DNA from: an uncultured Angelakisella sp.
Lineage (GTDB): Bacteria > Bacillota > Clostridia > Oscillospirales > Ruminococcaceae
NCBI GenBank assembly: GCA_904420255.1
Contig: CAJFUT010000220.1
Location: 1 to 8,419, forward strand
Length of the DNA: 8,419 nucleotides
Direction of reading: 5' to 3'
Shown: positions 1-6,542 of the stretch, in pieces
Layout: each line of letters opens with the position of its first letter
Position numbering within the stretch: the stretch's first letter is position 1
Notes under the pieces: model-generated
What the model saw: the letters and a program-made list of their open reading frames with translations, nothing else
Database searches by the model: none
Told to the model about the DNA's origin: nothing
Position numbers and translations under genes: made by a program

Positions 1-444
1 ATTGTGGAGGGGCTGGACGGGTGCCTGGTGAAGTTTGCCAAGTGCTGCAACCCGGTGCCCGGCGACGACATCATCGGCTTCATCACCCGAGGCTTCGGGG
101 TGTCCATCCACAAGAGGGACTGCGTCAATGTGCTCAACGCCGACCTTTCCTCGGACCGTTGGGTCCACACCGAATGGGCCGGCACGGTGAAGGAATCCTT
201 CAAGGCGTCGGTGGACATCATCGGCGAGGACCGCCAGGGGATTCTGGCGGACATCAGCGTCGCCCTGAGCAATATGCGGGTCCCCATCCACACCTTGATG
301 GCCCGGGAGGGGAAGGACGGCCATTCCCACATCCAGGTGACCATCAGCATCGGCGACCTGGAGCAGCTAAGGGGGATCATGTCCTCCCTGCGGAAGATCG
401 ACGGGGTCATCACCGTCCAGCGTTCCAACCAGCCGGGCGGCTGA
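1..444 (+). CDS. relA: RelA/SpoT-type (p)ppGpp synthetase/hydrolase, C-terminal part (5' end outside window)
   Basis: This is the last 147 codons of a long RSH enzyme that makes and degrades the stringent-response alarmone (p)ppGpp. The HD hydrolase, synthetase and TGS domains lie upstream of the window, so catalysis cannot be judged. The zinc-finger-like conserved-cysteine region is visible first: Cys8, the Cys15-Cys16 pair followed by NPVPGD, and HKRDC ending at Cys41 (numbered from the first codon of the window). A C-terminal ACT/RRM domain follows, from about residue 65 to 142, starting FKASVDIIGEDRQGIL. In the family these two domains contact the ribosome and transmit the starvation signal. 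The frame is open from base 1, so the ATG-less start is due to the window edge. It ends in TGA and is followed after 24 bases by dtd, a pairing common in Firmicutes. Identification is firm. Whether it is the only long RSH in the genome cannot be seen. Confidence 0.96.
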   Translation: MVEGLDGCLVKFAKCCNPVPGDDIIGFITRGFGVSIHKRDCVNVLNADLSSDRWVHTEWAGTVKESFKASVDIIGEDRQGILADISVALSNMRVPIHTLMAREGKDGHSHIQVTISIGDLEQLRGIMSSLRKIDGVITVQRSNQPGG

Positions 445-468
445 GCAAAGCAGAAAGGGAATGCTCCT

Positions 469-924
469 ATGCGGGCTGTGATCCAGCGGGTTTCCTCCGC
501 TTCGGTTTCCATCGGCGGAAGGACGGTGGGGGCTGTAGGCACCGGCTTCCTGATCCTTTTGGGGGTGACCCACGGGGACGGGGAGCGGGAGGCCGACTAC
601 CTGGCGGCCAAGTGCGCCGCCCTGCGGGTCTTCCGGGATTCGGAGGACAAAATGAACCTTTCCCTGAAGGATGTGGGGGGAGGGGCGCTGGTGGTTTCCC
701 AGTTCACCCTTTACGGGGACTGCCGCAAGGGGAACCGCCCCGCCTTTGTGGCCGCCGCCCGGCCGGAAACGGCGGTCCCCCTCTACCAACGGTTCATCCA
801 AAAGCTGCGGGAGGCCGGGGTCCCGGTGGAAACCGGGGAATTCGGGGCGGATATGGAGGTTTCCCTCTGCAACGACGGCCCGGTGACTATCCTGATGGAT
901 ACCGATGAAATGATGCGAAAGTGA
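469..924 (+). CDS. dtd: D-aminoacyl-tRNA deacylase (Dtd)
   Basis: This cytosolic proofreading enzyme hydrolyses D-amino acids (and misattached glycine) from tRNA, keeping D-residues out of translation. The 151-residue product is full length for the DTD family (about 145-155). It starts with the typical [13 protein letters not shown] strand. Both active-site signatures are present: SQFTLYGD at residues 77-84 and the Gly-Pro motif GPVT at 137-140, which family work shows provides the chiral selectivity filter. The start is supported by the purine-rich stretch AAAGGGA just upstream. It lies 24 bases after the relA stop and 10 bases before the next gene, so it is very probably co-transcribed with both. 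Nothing is truncated or unusual. Confidence 0.97.
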   Translation: MRAVIQRVSSASVSIGGRTVGAVGTGFLILLGVTHGDGEREADYLAAKCAALRVFRDSEDKMNLSLKDVGGGALVVSQFTLYGDCRKGNRPAFVAAARPETAVPLYQRFIQKLREAGVPVETGEFGADMEVSLCNDGPVTILMDTDEMMRK

Positions 925-934
925 GGCTGCCTTT

Positions 935-1579
935 ATGACGGTGACCGAAATACACGCCCAACACACCTTTTCCGCCAACTGCTATGTGGTCCAGAGCCGG
1001 GAGGGGAACGCCTTCCTGGTGGACCCCGGCGCCGAGGCGGAGAATATCATCTCCTACCTGGAGGGTTGCCAGGCGACGCCCAGGATGATCCTCCTGACCC
1101 ACGGCCATTTCGACCATATCGGGGCGGTGAAGGACCTGAAGGCCAAGTACCCCGGCCTCAAGGTCTATATCTCCCCGGAGGATGTGGACCTGCTCCAGGG
1201 GGACGACAAGACGGGGGCCCTGGGACGGCGTTTTATCAAGGACGCTTCCCCCTATGTCTTTGAGCCGGACGGCTTTCTCCGGGAGGGGGAGGACCTCCAT
1301 CTGGATGAGCTGACCATCCAGGTGCTGGAAACCCCCGGCCACACCAAGGGCTCTGTCTGCCTCATCTGCGGCCACACCATCTTTACCGGGGACACCCTGT
1401 TTCACCACGACTGCGGGCGCACCGACCTGTACGGGGGCTCCTTTGAGCAGATGTGCCAGTCCCTCCGGAAGCTGAGCCGGCTCCGGGAGGATTATATTAT
1501 TCGCCCGGGCCACGAGGAGCTCAGCTCCATGGAGGAGGAGCGCCCCTGGCTGGCGGCCTTTTTGGAGAAGTATCAATGA
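935..1579 (+). CDS. Metallo-beta-lactamase-fold hydrolase, glyoxalase II-like (YqgX/GloB2 type)
   Basis: The 214-residue product is a single-domain MBL-fold hydrolase of the hydroxyacylglutathione-hydrolase-like group. The binuclear metal site is complete: HGHFDH at 56-61 (His56, His58, Asp60, His61), His136 in ETPGHTKGS, Asp153 in FTGDTLF, and His193 in RPGHEE. The CGRTDLYGG segment (160-168) is typical of the short glyoxalase II-like branch, which lacks the long C-terminal helical domain of true GloB. The substrate is therefore uncertain: a thioester such as a bacillithiol or other thiol adduct is a reasonable guess, not shown by the sequence. A GTGAGG ribosome site precedes the ATG. The gene overlaps hemZ by 4 bases (ATGA), implying translational coupling. 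Confidence 0.93.
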   Translation: MTVTEIHAQHTFSANCYVVQSREGNAFLVDPGAEAENIISYLEGCQATPRMILLTHGHFDHIGAVKDLKAKYPGLKVYISPEDVDLLQGDDKTGALGRRFIKDASPYVFEPDGFLREGEDLHLDELTIQVLETPGHTKGSVCLICGHTIFTGDTLFHHDCGRTDLYGGSFEQMCQSLRKLSRLREDYIIRPGHEELSSMEEERPWLAAFLEKYQ

Positions 1580-3048
1580 AAGTAATCCTTTCCGAAGAAA
1601 ACCAGCGGCTTTTTCATTACGAGCTGGAGTGCATCCTGCGGATGTTCCTGCCCCAGGTGCGGGTGGACTTCCTCCCCCAGGGCGGGGAGGGGGAGGACCG
1701 GGTCCTGGTGGAAACCAGCCGGGAGGGGGACCTGAGCCGCAACCGGGTTAGCCTCTTTTGGGAGGGCTTTTCCGGCAGCGAGGAGGAGCTTTCCGGCGCC
1801 GGCGGCAAGGAGCCGGAGCTTTCGGTCTGCCGCCTTTTGTACCGCCTCCTTTCCAGGGGCACCGGCCGGTCCATCCAGTGGGGGACCCTCACCGGCATCC
1901 GCCCGGTCAAGCTGGTCCGGGAGCTGCGGGAGCGGGGGATGTCCCCGGAGGAAATCGCCCGGATGCTGGGGGAGAAGTACCTGGTGGCGCCGGAAAAGGT
2001 CCGGCTGGCCCTCCTCACCGACCAGGTCCAGCAGCCGGTGATCGAAAGGGCCCTGCCCCACGGCTACAGCCTCTATGTTTCCATCCCTTTCTGCCCCTCC
2101 CGGTGCAGCTATTGCTCCTTCGTGTCCCACTCCATTGAGAAAACCCGGAAGCTGATCCCGGAGTACCTGGAAAAGCTGGAGGAGGAGCTGGCCTACGCCG
2201 GGCGCATCGCCGGGGAGATGGGCCTTACCCTCCAGACCATTTATATGGGCGGCGGGACCCCCACAGTGCTGGAGGCGGAGCAGCTGGAGCGGCTGCTGGA
2301 GGCGATCAACCGCTCCTTTGACCGTTCCCGGTGCGTGGAGTTTACGGTAGAGGCGGGCCGCCCCGATACCATCACCCGGGAAAAGCTGGCCGCCCTGGCC
2401 CGGGGCGGGGTGGACCGGATCAGCGTCAATCCCCAGACCCTCAACGACCAGGTCCTCCGCCAGGTGGGCCGCCGCCACACGGCCCGGCAGTTCTGGGAGG
2501 CTTTGGAAATTGCCAGGACCTTCCCCTTTAGGGCCATCAATGTGGACCTCATCGCCGGGCTGCCGGGGGATACGGCGGATTCCTTCCGCAGCACCCTGGA
2601 CCAGGTGATCGCCGCCGGGCCGGAAAACATCACCGTCCATTCCCTTACCATGAAGCGCGCGGCGGATATGATCGGGGAGAAAAATTTACATTTGAACGGT
2701 TTCTCCCCTGCCGGAGAAATGGTAAACTATTCCCAGCGGGCCCTGGCGGAGGGGGGATACCTTCCCTACTACCTTTACCGGCAGAAAAGCACGGTGGACA
2801 GCCTGGAAAACGTGGGTTTCTGCAAGGGGGACACCCCCTGCTTCTACAACGTCTATATCATGGATGAAACCCACACCATCCTCTCCACCGGCGGCGGGGG
2901 GGTCACCAAGGTGGTGCTGCCGGGGAACCGCATTGAACGGATCTTCAATTACAAATACCCTTACGAATATATCAGCCGCTTCCAGAACATACTGGAGCGG
3001 AAAGACGCCTTCAAAGCCCTCGGGCTTTCCAATGAAATCTCAAGATAG
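1576..3048 (+). CDS. hemZ: HemZ-type radical SAM protein (oxygen-independent coproporphyrinogen III dehydrogenase-like)
   Basis: The 490-residue radical SAM enzyme is of the HemZ branch, close in size to B. subtilis HemZ (about 500). The 4Fe-4S cluster motif is IPFCPSRCSYCSF, with Cys173, Cys177 and Cys180 (CX3CX2C). GGGTPT at 225-230 is the glycine-rich SAM-binding motif of the HemN/HemW superfamily. A HemZ-specific N-terminal region of about 165 residues contains TGIRPVKL (106-113). The C-terminal half carries the YYLYRQK and ENVGF segments (about 398-415), also typical of HemZ. HemZ is annotated as converting coproporphyrinogen III to protoporphyrinogen IX without oxygen, but many gut Clostridia carry it without a full haem pathway, so the substrate here is unproven. 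The start is fixed by GGAGAAG upstream and the ATGA overlap. An in-frame extension back to 1453 would lie inside the hydrolase gene and is not homologous. Confidence 0.93.
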   Translation: MKVILSEENQRLFHYELECILRMFLPQVRVDFLPQGGEGEDRVLVETSREGDLSRNRVSLFWEGFSGSEEELSGAGGKEPELSVCRLLYRLLSRGTGRSIQWGTLTGIRPVKLVRELRERGMSPEEIARMLGEKYLVAPEKVRLALLTDQVQQPVIERALPHGYSLYVSIPFCPSRCSYCSFVSHSIEKTRKLIPEYLEKLEEELAYAGRIAGEMGLTLQTIYMGGGTPTVLEAEQLERLLEAINRSFDRSRCVEFTVEAGRPDTITREKLAALARGGVDRISVNPQTLNDQVLRQVGRRHTARQFWEALEIARTFPFRAINVDLIAGLPGDTADSFRSTLDQVIAAGPENITVHSLTMKRAADMIGEKNLHLNGFSPAGEMVNYSQRALAEGGYLPYYLYRQKSTVDSLENVGFCKGDTPCFYNVYIMDETHTILSTGGGGVTKVVLPGNRIERIFNYKYPYEYISRFQNILERKDAFKALGLSNEISR

Positions 3049-3050
3049 CA

Positions 3051-3055
3051 GGAGG
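3051..3055 (+). promoter_or_regulatory. Ribosome-binding site that selects the ATG at 3066
   Basis: A perfect GGAGG lies 3 bases after the hemZ stop. It is only 1 base from an in-frame ATG at 3057, too close to use. It is 10 bases from the ATG at 3066, a workable distance. The shorter start is therefore preferred for the zinc-ribbon gene. Confidence 0.75.
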
Positions 3056-3065
3056 TATGTGCAAC

Positions 3066-3506
3066 ATGGCGACGCTGGACAATCTGATGAACAAGGCGAA
3101 GGAGCTGGCGGATTCGGTGGGAAAGGCCACCGGGGAGCTGGTGGACGATTCCCGGCTGAAGATTCAGGAGATCAAGCTTTCCTCGGAGCTGAAGGACGCC
3201 TATGAGCGCCTGGGCTCGGTGGTTTATGATTCCATCAAAACCGGAACCCAGAATCAGGCCCTTGTGGACCTGGTGGTGAGTGAAATCGACACCATCCAGA
3301 AGGATTTGGAAACGCTGAAAGGAAAATCGGCGCCGGCCAGCACCGAGAAATACTGCCCTCAGTGCGGCGCCACCAACGGCAGGGAATCGGTGTACTGCAG
3401 CAAATGCGGCGCGCCCCTGACCCCGCCCGCCCCCAAGGCGGAACCCGCCCCGGAAGGAAGTACACCGGCCGGGGAGGCGCCCTGCCAGCCTGACCAGGGC
3501 GAATAA
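3066..3506 (+). CDS. Uncharacterised small zinc-ribbon protein with helical N-terminal region
   Basis: I recognise the architecture but not a defined function. The product is 146 residues. Residues 1-88 are charged, probably alpha-helical and partly coiled coil (MNKAKELADSVGKATGEL, then a helix around LKIQEIKLSSELKDAYERLG and a third around VDLVVSEIDTIQKDLETLK). A four-cysteine zinc ribbon follows: CPQC at 97-100 and CSKC at 111-114, 10 residues apart. The tail (118-146) is rich in Pro, Ala and Glu and is probably disordered. Similar proteins with KAKE...GKxTGE helices and one zinc ribbon are widespread and uncharacterised in Clostridia, as far as I recall. There is no signal peptide or membrane span, so it is probably cytosolic. 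It follows hemZ by 17 bases and is the last gene before a hairpin, so it is likely co-expressed with the relA-hemZ unit. DNA, RNA or membrane-surface binding are all possible. Confidence 0.85.
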   Translation: MATLDNLMNKAKELADSVGKATGELVDDSRLKIQEIKLSSELKDAYERLGSVVYDSIKTGTQNQALVDLVVSEIDTIQKDLETLKGKSAPASTEKYCPQCGATNGRESVYCSKCGAPLTPPAPKAEPAPEGSTPAGEAPCQPDQGE

Positions 3507-3528
3507 AGACTTTTCTGAGGCATACACT
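3501..3528 (+). promoter_or_regulatory. Candidate sigma-E promoter upstream of the spoVB-like gene
   Basis: The -10 element CATACACT (3521-3528) matches all seven fixed positions of the B. subtilis sigma-E consensus CATACAnT. The -35 candidate GAATAAA (3501-3507) matches KMATATT at 5 of 7 positions with a 13-base spacer, one base shorter than the usual 14-15. The start would be near 3535, leaving a leader of about 95 bases before the ATG at 3630. The -35 overlaps the stop codon of the zinc-ribbon gene. Mother-cell expression would suit a spoVB-family flippase. This is a match by eye only. Confidence 0.5.
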
Positions 3529-3556
3529 GTGGGGGGAAGGGAGCTTCTCCCCACAG
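3527..3556 (+). terminator. Hairpin, possible weak intrinsic terminator of the relA-hemZ-zinc-ribbon unit
   Basis: The arms 3527-3539 and 3544-3556 form a 13-bp stem with one G-T wobble (3535-3548) around a GGAG tetraloop. The lower stem is CTGTGGGG paired with CCCCACAG. The stem is strong, but only CTTTAT follows it, so the U-tract is poor and termination may be partial. It overlaps the last two bases of the candidate sigma-E -10 element and its likely start site, so it would be complete only in transcripts that read in from upstream. Confidence 0.5.
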
Positions 3557-3618
3557 CTTTATGGCGCCCTTTCGGCTGCGGGCGGTTCGGTATGGCTTTG
3601 GACAGCGGGAGCGGGGAC

Positions 3619-3623
3619 GGAGG
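3619..3623 (+). promoter_or_regulatory. Ribosome-binding site that selects the ATG at 3630
   Basis: GGAGG sits 6 bases before the ATG at 3630. An in-frame ATG at 3561 has no such site. It lies just past the hairpin and would add 23 Arg-rich residues not expected in the family. Confidence 0.8.
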
Positions 3624-3629
3624 AAGCGG

Positions 3630-5360
3630 ATGAGGAAGAAACACAGCCAGAGCTTTTTGGAGGGGGCCGCCGTGCTGACCCTTTCCACCATTGTGGTGAA
3701 GGTGATCGGCGCCCTTTTCAAGATTCCCCTGGCCAATATCCTGGGCGGGGTGGGGATGTCCTACTTTGTTTCCGCCTATGACCTGTTCACCCCCATCTAT
3801 TCCGTCACCGTCACCGGCCTCGGGGTGGCGTCCTCCCGGCTGATCTCGGAAACGGCGGCTTCCTCCGGCCCCGGCGGGGTGAGCCGGGTGCTGCGGGCCA
3901 GCCGCAGGCTTTTTCTGGCCCTGGGGGTACTGGGAATGGCGGCGGTGGTGTTTTTCGCCCGCCCCTTTTCCGCGGCCATCAGCAACCCGGGGGCGGTCTG
4001 GGCCGTTTACGCCATCGCCCCCGCCGTTTTGTTCAGCTGCGTTTCCGCCATATACCGGGGGTATTTCCAGGGGATGAGCAATATGATCCCCACCGCCAAA
4101 AGCCAGGTGCTGGAATCCCTGGTCCGCCTTGCCGCCGGCACCAGCCTCTCCTATGGCGTCACCCTGCTGCTGCGCCGGAGCTACCTGGAAAGGGGCGAGG
4201 TGCTGGGCAGGGCCTTCGCCTCCCTGGATGAGGCCAGCATCTATATTTTCCAGTTTTCCGCCGCCGCGGCCATCTGGGGTGTCACCCTGAGCACCGCGGC
4301 GGGCGCGGCCTATATCCGCTGGTCCTTCGGGAAAAATGTCCGCCCGGTCCAGGCATCCCCCGGCGGGGAAAAGGGGAGGCTTTCGGTGGGGATGCGGCTT
4401 CTGCGGATCGCCGTCCCCATCTCCCTCAGCACCCTGGTGGTGAACCTCACCTCCATGATCGACCTGATGTCGGTGATGAACTGCCTGAAGGCCGCCGTGG
4501 CGGAAAACGGGGAGCTCATCCGCTCCATGTACCCGGGACTGATTCCCGGCGCCGTCACCGACGATATGCTGCCGGAATACCTTTACGGCTCCTATTCTGG
4601 CCTCGCGTTTTCCCTGTTCAATTTGGCCCCCGCCATCACCGCTGCCCTGGGGGTCAGCGCCCTGCCCGCCGTCACCAGGGCCTGGACCTCCGGCGACGAG
4701 GAGCAGATGGAGTACACGGTGAACGCGGTGATCCGTATGGCCCTCCTGGTGGCCCTGCCGGCCGGGCTGGGGCTGTTCGCCCTTTCCGGACCCATCCTCC
4801 GCTTCCTCTATCCTGCCCGGCTGATGGAGGCCGCCATCATCACCCCGGTGCTGCGGGTCATGGGGATCAGCACCATCCTGGTGGCCGCCACCACCCCGGT
4901 CAACAGCGTCCTCCAGGCCACCGGCCACGAGCGGATGACCCTGGCCACCATGGCCGCGGGGGCCGCCATGAAGCTGGCCACGAACTTTGCCCTGGTTTCC
5001 CGGCCTGAGATGAATATTCAGGGCGTCCCCTACGGTTCCCTGGTGTGCTACGGCTTTATTGTGGTGTTTTCCATAATTTACCTCCGGGCCAGAACCGGGG
5101 TGCGGCTGCACCTTTTCCAGGGCGTCTGCAAGCCGCTTTTCTGCGCGGTTCTCTGTGCCGGCGCCGCATATTCCGGCTATTTTACCATTTTTTCCGCCAT
5201 GGGCGGCGCTTTCCGCCTGTTTTTGTCCATTGGCTGCGGCGGCGGGGTTTATCTCCTGACCCTCCTCCTGACGGGAGCCATTTTGAAAAGCGATCTGGAA
5301 ATGTTGCCAAAGAATGAAAAAGTGGCAAAAGCTCTTGAAAAGCTTGGCCTTATCAGGTAG
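3630..5360 (+). CDS. SpoVB/YabM-family polysaccharide (lipid-linked precursor) flippase
   Basis: The 576-residue polytopic inner-membrane protein belongs to the MATE/MOP-like flippase superfamily, SpoVB-like branch. Hydrophobic spans run the whole length, about 14 by eye. The N-terminus has the family pattern SFLEGAAVLTLSTIVVKVIGA, Lys31-Ile-Pro and an AYDLFTPIYSVTVTG segment (49-63). RGYFQGMSNMIPTAKSQ (143-159) is the conserved cytoplasmic signature. A hydrophilic stretch at about 288-320 (AENGEL to YLYG) makes a long loop. The family is thought to flip lipid-linked sugars. SpoVB is needed for the B. subtilis spore cortex, while YabM is the paralogue at this position next to mazG, so either name could be defended. 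The start is chosen by GGAGG 6 bases upstream and by homology. A candidate sigma-E promoter precedes it, and the yabP/yabQ cortex genes lie downstream. Cortex peptidoglycan precursor transport is a likely but inferred role. Confidence 0.9.
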   Translation: MRKKHSQSFLEGAAVLTLSTIVVKVIGALFKIPLANILGGVGMSYFVSAYDLFTPIYSVTVTGLGVASSRLISETAASSGPGGVSRVLRASRRLFLALGVLGMAAVVFFARPFSAAISNPGAVWAVYAIAPAVLFSCVSAIYRGYFQGMSNMIPTAKSQVLESLVRLAAGTSLSYGVTLLLRRSYLERGEVLGRAFASLDEASIYIFQFSAAAAIWGVTLSTAAGAAYIRWSFGKNVRPVQASPGGEKGRLSVGMRLLRIAVPISLSTLVVNLTSMIDLMSVMNCLKAAVAENGELIRSMYPGLIPGAVTDDMLPEYLYGSYSGLAFSLFNLAPAITAALGVSALPAVTRAWTSGDEEQMEYTVNAVIRMALLVALPAGLGLFALSGPILRFLYPARLMEAAIITPVLRVMGISTILVAATTPVNSVLQATGHERMTLATMAAGAAMKLATNFALVSRPEMNIQGVPYGSLVCYGFIVVFSIIYLRARTGVRLHLFQGVCKPLFCAVLCAGAAYSGYFTIFSAMGGAFRLFLSIGCGGGVYLLTLLLTGAILKSDLEMLPKNEKVAKALEKLGLIR

Positions 5361-5363
5361 AAT
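5335..5363 (+). promoter_or_regulatory. Candidate sigma-A promoter for mazG-hup
   Basis: TTGAAA (5335-5340) and TAGAAT (5358-5363) each match 5 of 6 consensus bases and are separated by exactly 17 bases. The -10 element begins on the stop codon of the flippase gene. The start would be near 5370, giving a leader of about 23 bases that still contains the GGGAGG at 5376-5381. It would let mazG and hup be expressed in growing cells independently of the sporulation gene upstream. Confidence 0.5.
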
Positions 5364-5392
5364 ATAGAAAGCGTTGGGAGGATCGCCAGAAT

Positions 5393-6214
5393 ATGGACTT
5401 TCAGTTTAAGGACAGCTATGATATTGACGACCTGCTGGAGATCATGGCCATCCTCCGCAGCGAGGACGGCTGTGTCTGGGACAGGGAGCAGGATCACCAT
5501 TCCATCCGGAACAATTTCATCGAGGAAACCTATGAGACGGTGGAGGCCATCGACCGGGAGGACCCGGTCCTTCTCAAGGAGGAGCTTGGGGATGTTTTGC
5601 TCCAGGTGGTTTTCCACGCCAGGATGGAGGAGGAGGGCGGCGGCTTTTCCTTTTCGGATGTCTGCGACGGCATCTGCAAAAAGCTGATCTACCGCCACCC
5701 CCATGTTTTCGGGAATGTGGTGGTGAAGGATTCCGGCCAGGTGCTGGATAATTGGGACAAGCTCAAGAAGAAGGAAAAGCACCAGGCCACCGCTTCCAGT
5801 ACGCTGGAGGGGGTATCCAGAGCGCTGCCGGCGCTGATCCGCGCCGCCAAGGTCCAGAAACGGGCCGGCAAGGTGGGATTTGAGTATCCCACGGTGAAGG
5901 ACGCGCTGGGGGACCTGAGCAGTGAGCTTCAGGAGCTGGAGCAGGCCATGGCCTGCGGGGACCGGGAAGGCATTGAAGAGGAGATGGGGGACGTCCTTTT
6001 TTCCGCCGTTAATGTTTCCAGGCTGCTGGGCGTGGACGGCGAGGAGGCCCTGTACCGCTCCACTGAAAAGTTTATCCGCCGATTCTCCGCAATGGAGCAG
6101 GAAGCAGCGAGCAGGGAAATCAGCTTAAGTGACTGCACCATTGATGAGCTCAATAGTTTTTGGCGCACAGCCAAGGAACAAGAAAAAATTTTGGAGGTAA
6201 AGCAAGATGACTAA
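5393..6214 (+). CDS. mazG: MazG nucleoside triphosphate pyrophosphohydrolase
   Basis: The cytosolic house-cleaning enzyme hydrolyses (d)NTPs, especially non-canonical ones, to NMP and pyrophosphate. The 273-residue length is typical of two-domain MazG (E. coli 263). Domain 1 (about 10-105) has the GCVWDREQ entry motif (26-33), the Mg-binding EETYE at 44-48 and [14 protein letters not shown] (63-76). Domain 2 (about 145-260) repeats the pattern with KVGFEYP (160-166), ELQELEQ and EEEMGDVLF (195-203). The linker contains WDKLKKKEK (121-129). The usual Pro in the CPWD motif is Val28 here. Unlike B. subtilis YabN, there is no N-terminal tetrapyrrole-methylase-like domain. GGGAGG is 11 bases upstream of the ATG. 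The gene overlaps hup by 8 bases, so the two are translationally linked. Confidence 0.96.
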   Translation: MDFQFKDSYDIDDLLEIMAILRSEDGCVWDREQDHHSIRNNFIEETYETVEAIDREDPVLLKEELGDVLLQVVFHARMEEEGGGFSFSDVCDGICKKLIYRHPHVFGNVVVKDSGQVLDNWDKLKKKEKHQATASSTLEGVSRALPALIRAAKVQKRAGKVGFEYPTVKDALGDLSSELQELEQAMACGDREGIEEEMGDVLFSAVNVSRLLGVDGEEALYRSTEKFIRRFSAMEQEAASREISLSDCTIDELNSFWRTAKEQEKILEVKQDD

Positions 6215-6479
6215 GGTTGAACTGGTGAACGCTGTGGCAGAAAAGACCGGCCTCTCCAAGAAGGACAGCGAGAAGGCGGTTTCCGCTGTTTTCGCTTCCA
6301 TCACCGAGGGCCTGAAGAAGGGTGAGAAGCTGTCCCTGGTGGGATTCGGAACCTTTGAGGTGAAGGAGCGGGCCGCCCGTTCCGGCATCAACCCCCGGAC
6401 AAAGGAGCCCATCACCATCGCCGCTTCCAAGTCCCCTGTTTTCAAGGCCGGCAAAGCCCTGAAGGACGCCGTTAAGTAA
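6207..6479 (+). CDS. hup: HU-family nucleoid DNA-binding protein
   Basis: The 90-residue histone-like protein forms a dimer that bends and compacts DNA without strong sequence preference. It is the exact length of bacterial HU. Visible hallmarks are the N-terminal helix pair [20 protein letters not shown], the GFGTF turn (46-50), and the beta-arm with RSGINPRT, whose Pro63 is the residue expected to intercalate into DNA. The C-terminal [16 protein letters not shown] is canonical. The ATG lies 8 bases inside mazG with GGAGG 9 bases upstream (6193-6197). It is followed after 17 bases by a strong terminator, so it ends a mazG-hup transcript. HU sits in this position in many Clostridia but is absent from the B. 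subtilis version of the cluster. No separate strong promoter was seen just upstream, which is surprising for an abundant protein. Confidence 0.97.
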   Translation: MTKVELVNAVAEKTGLSKKDSEKAVSAVFASITEGLKKGEKLSLVGFGTFEVKERAARSGINPRTKEPITIAASKSPVFKAGKALKDAVK

Positions 6480-6496
6480 GATAAAATCCGCCATTG

Positions 6497-6525
6497 AGCC
6501 GGCACGGTGATGTGCCGGCTTTTTT
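6497..6525 (+). terminator. Intrinsic terminator after hup
   Basis: Perfect 9-bp GC-rich stem: AGCCGGCAC (6497-6505) pairs with GTGCCGGCT (6512-6520) around the loop GGTGAT. A six-T run at 6520-6525 follows. This is the clearest terminator in the window and lies only 17 bases before the rqcP start codon, so rqcP depends on read-through or on a promoter not recognised here. Confidence 0.9.
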
Positions 6526-6542
6526 GCGAAGGAAGGTTTTTT

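Noticed and set aside
21..908. 295-codon + strand frame across relA and dtd
   Set aside because: It is Arg/Gly/His/Pro-rich, out of frame with two confidently identified genes, and has no motif. It is a GC-rich shadow.
1453..1575. N-terminal extension of HemZ back to 1453
   Set aside because: It lies wholly inside the hydrolase gene in another frame and is Pro/Gly-rich. The ATG at 1576 has a proper ribosome site, the ATGA overlap and the expected family N-terminus.
2965..2995. Sigma-E-like pair GAATATA ... CATACTGG near the hemZ 3' end
   Set aside because: The spacer is 16 bases and the -10 misses two fixed positions. The AT-rich stretch is explained by the Tyr/Asn/Lys codons of HemZ.
3561..3629. 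N-terminal extension of the flippase (23 residues) from ATG 3561
   Set aside because: There is no ribosome site, the residues are Arg-rich and not family-like, and the ATG at 3630 has GGAGG 6 bases upstream and matches the family start.
2961..5111. 716-codon open frame on the minus strand
   Set aside because: It is antisense to hemZ, the zinc-ribbon gene and the flippase. It is dominated by Gly, His, Gln, Arg and Pro with no domain pattern, and is a typical open shadow of GC-rich coding DNA.
6141..6174. Small inverted repeats in the mazG 3' end (ATTGA/TCAAT and TTGGC/GCCAA)
   Set aside because: The five-base arms are within chance expectation and neither is positioned as a clear terminator or operator.
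6482..6487. TAAAAT as a -10 element for rqcP
   Set aside because: The best -35 at the right distance (CTGAAG) is poor, and transcription would begin just before the terminator stem, so it would be stopped at once.
6507..6542. Upstream ATG for rqcP
   Set aside because: It begins in the loop of the hup terminator without a ribosome site, whereas the family begins MRLDK at 6543.
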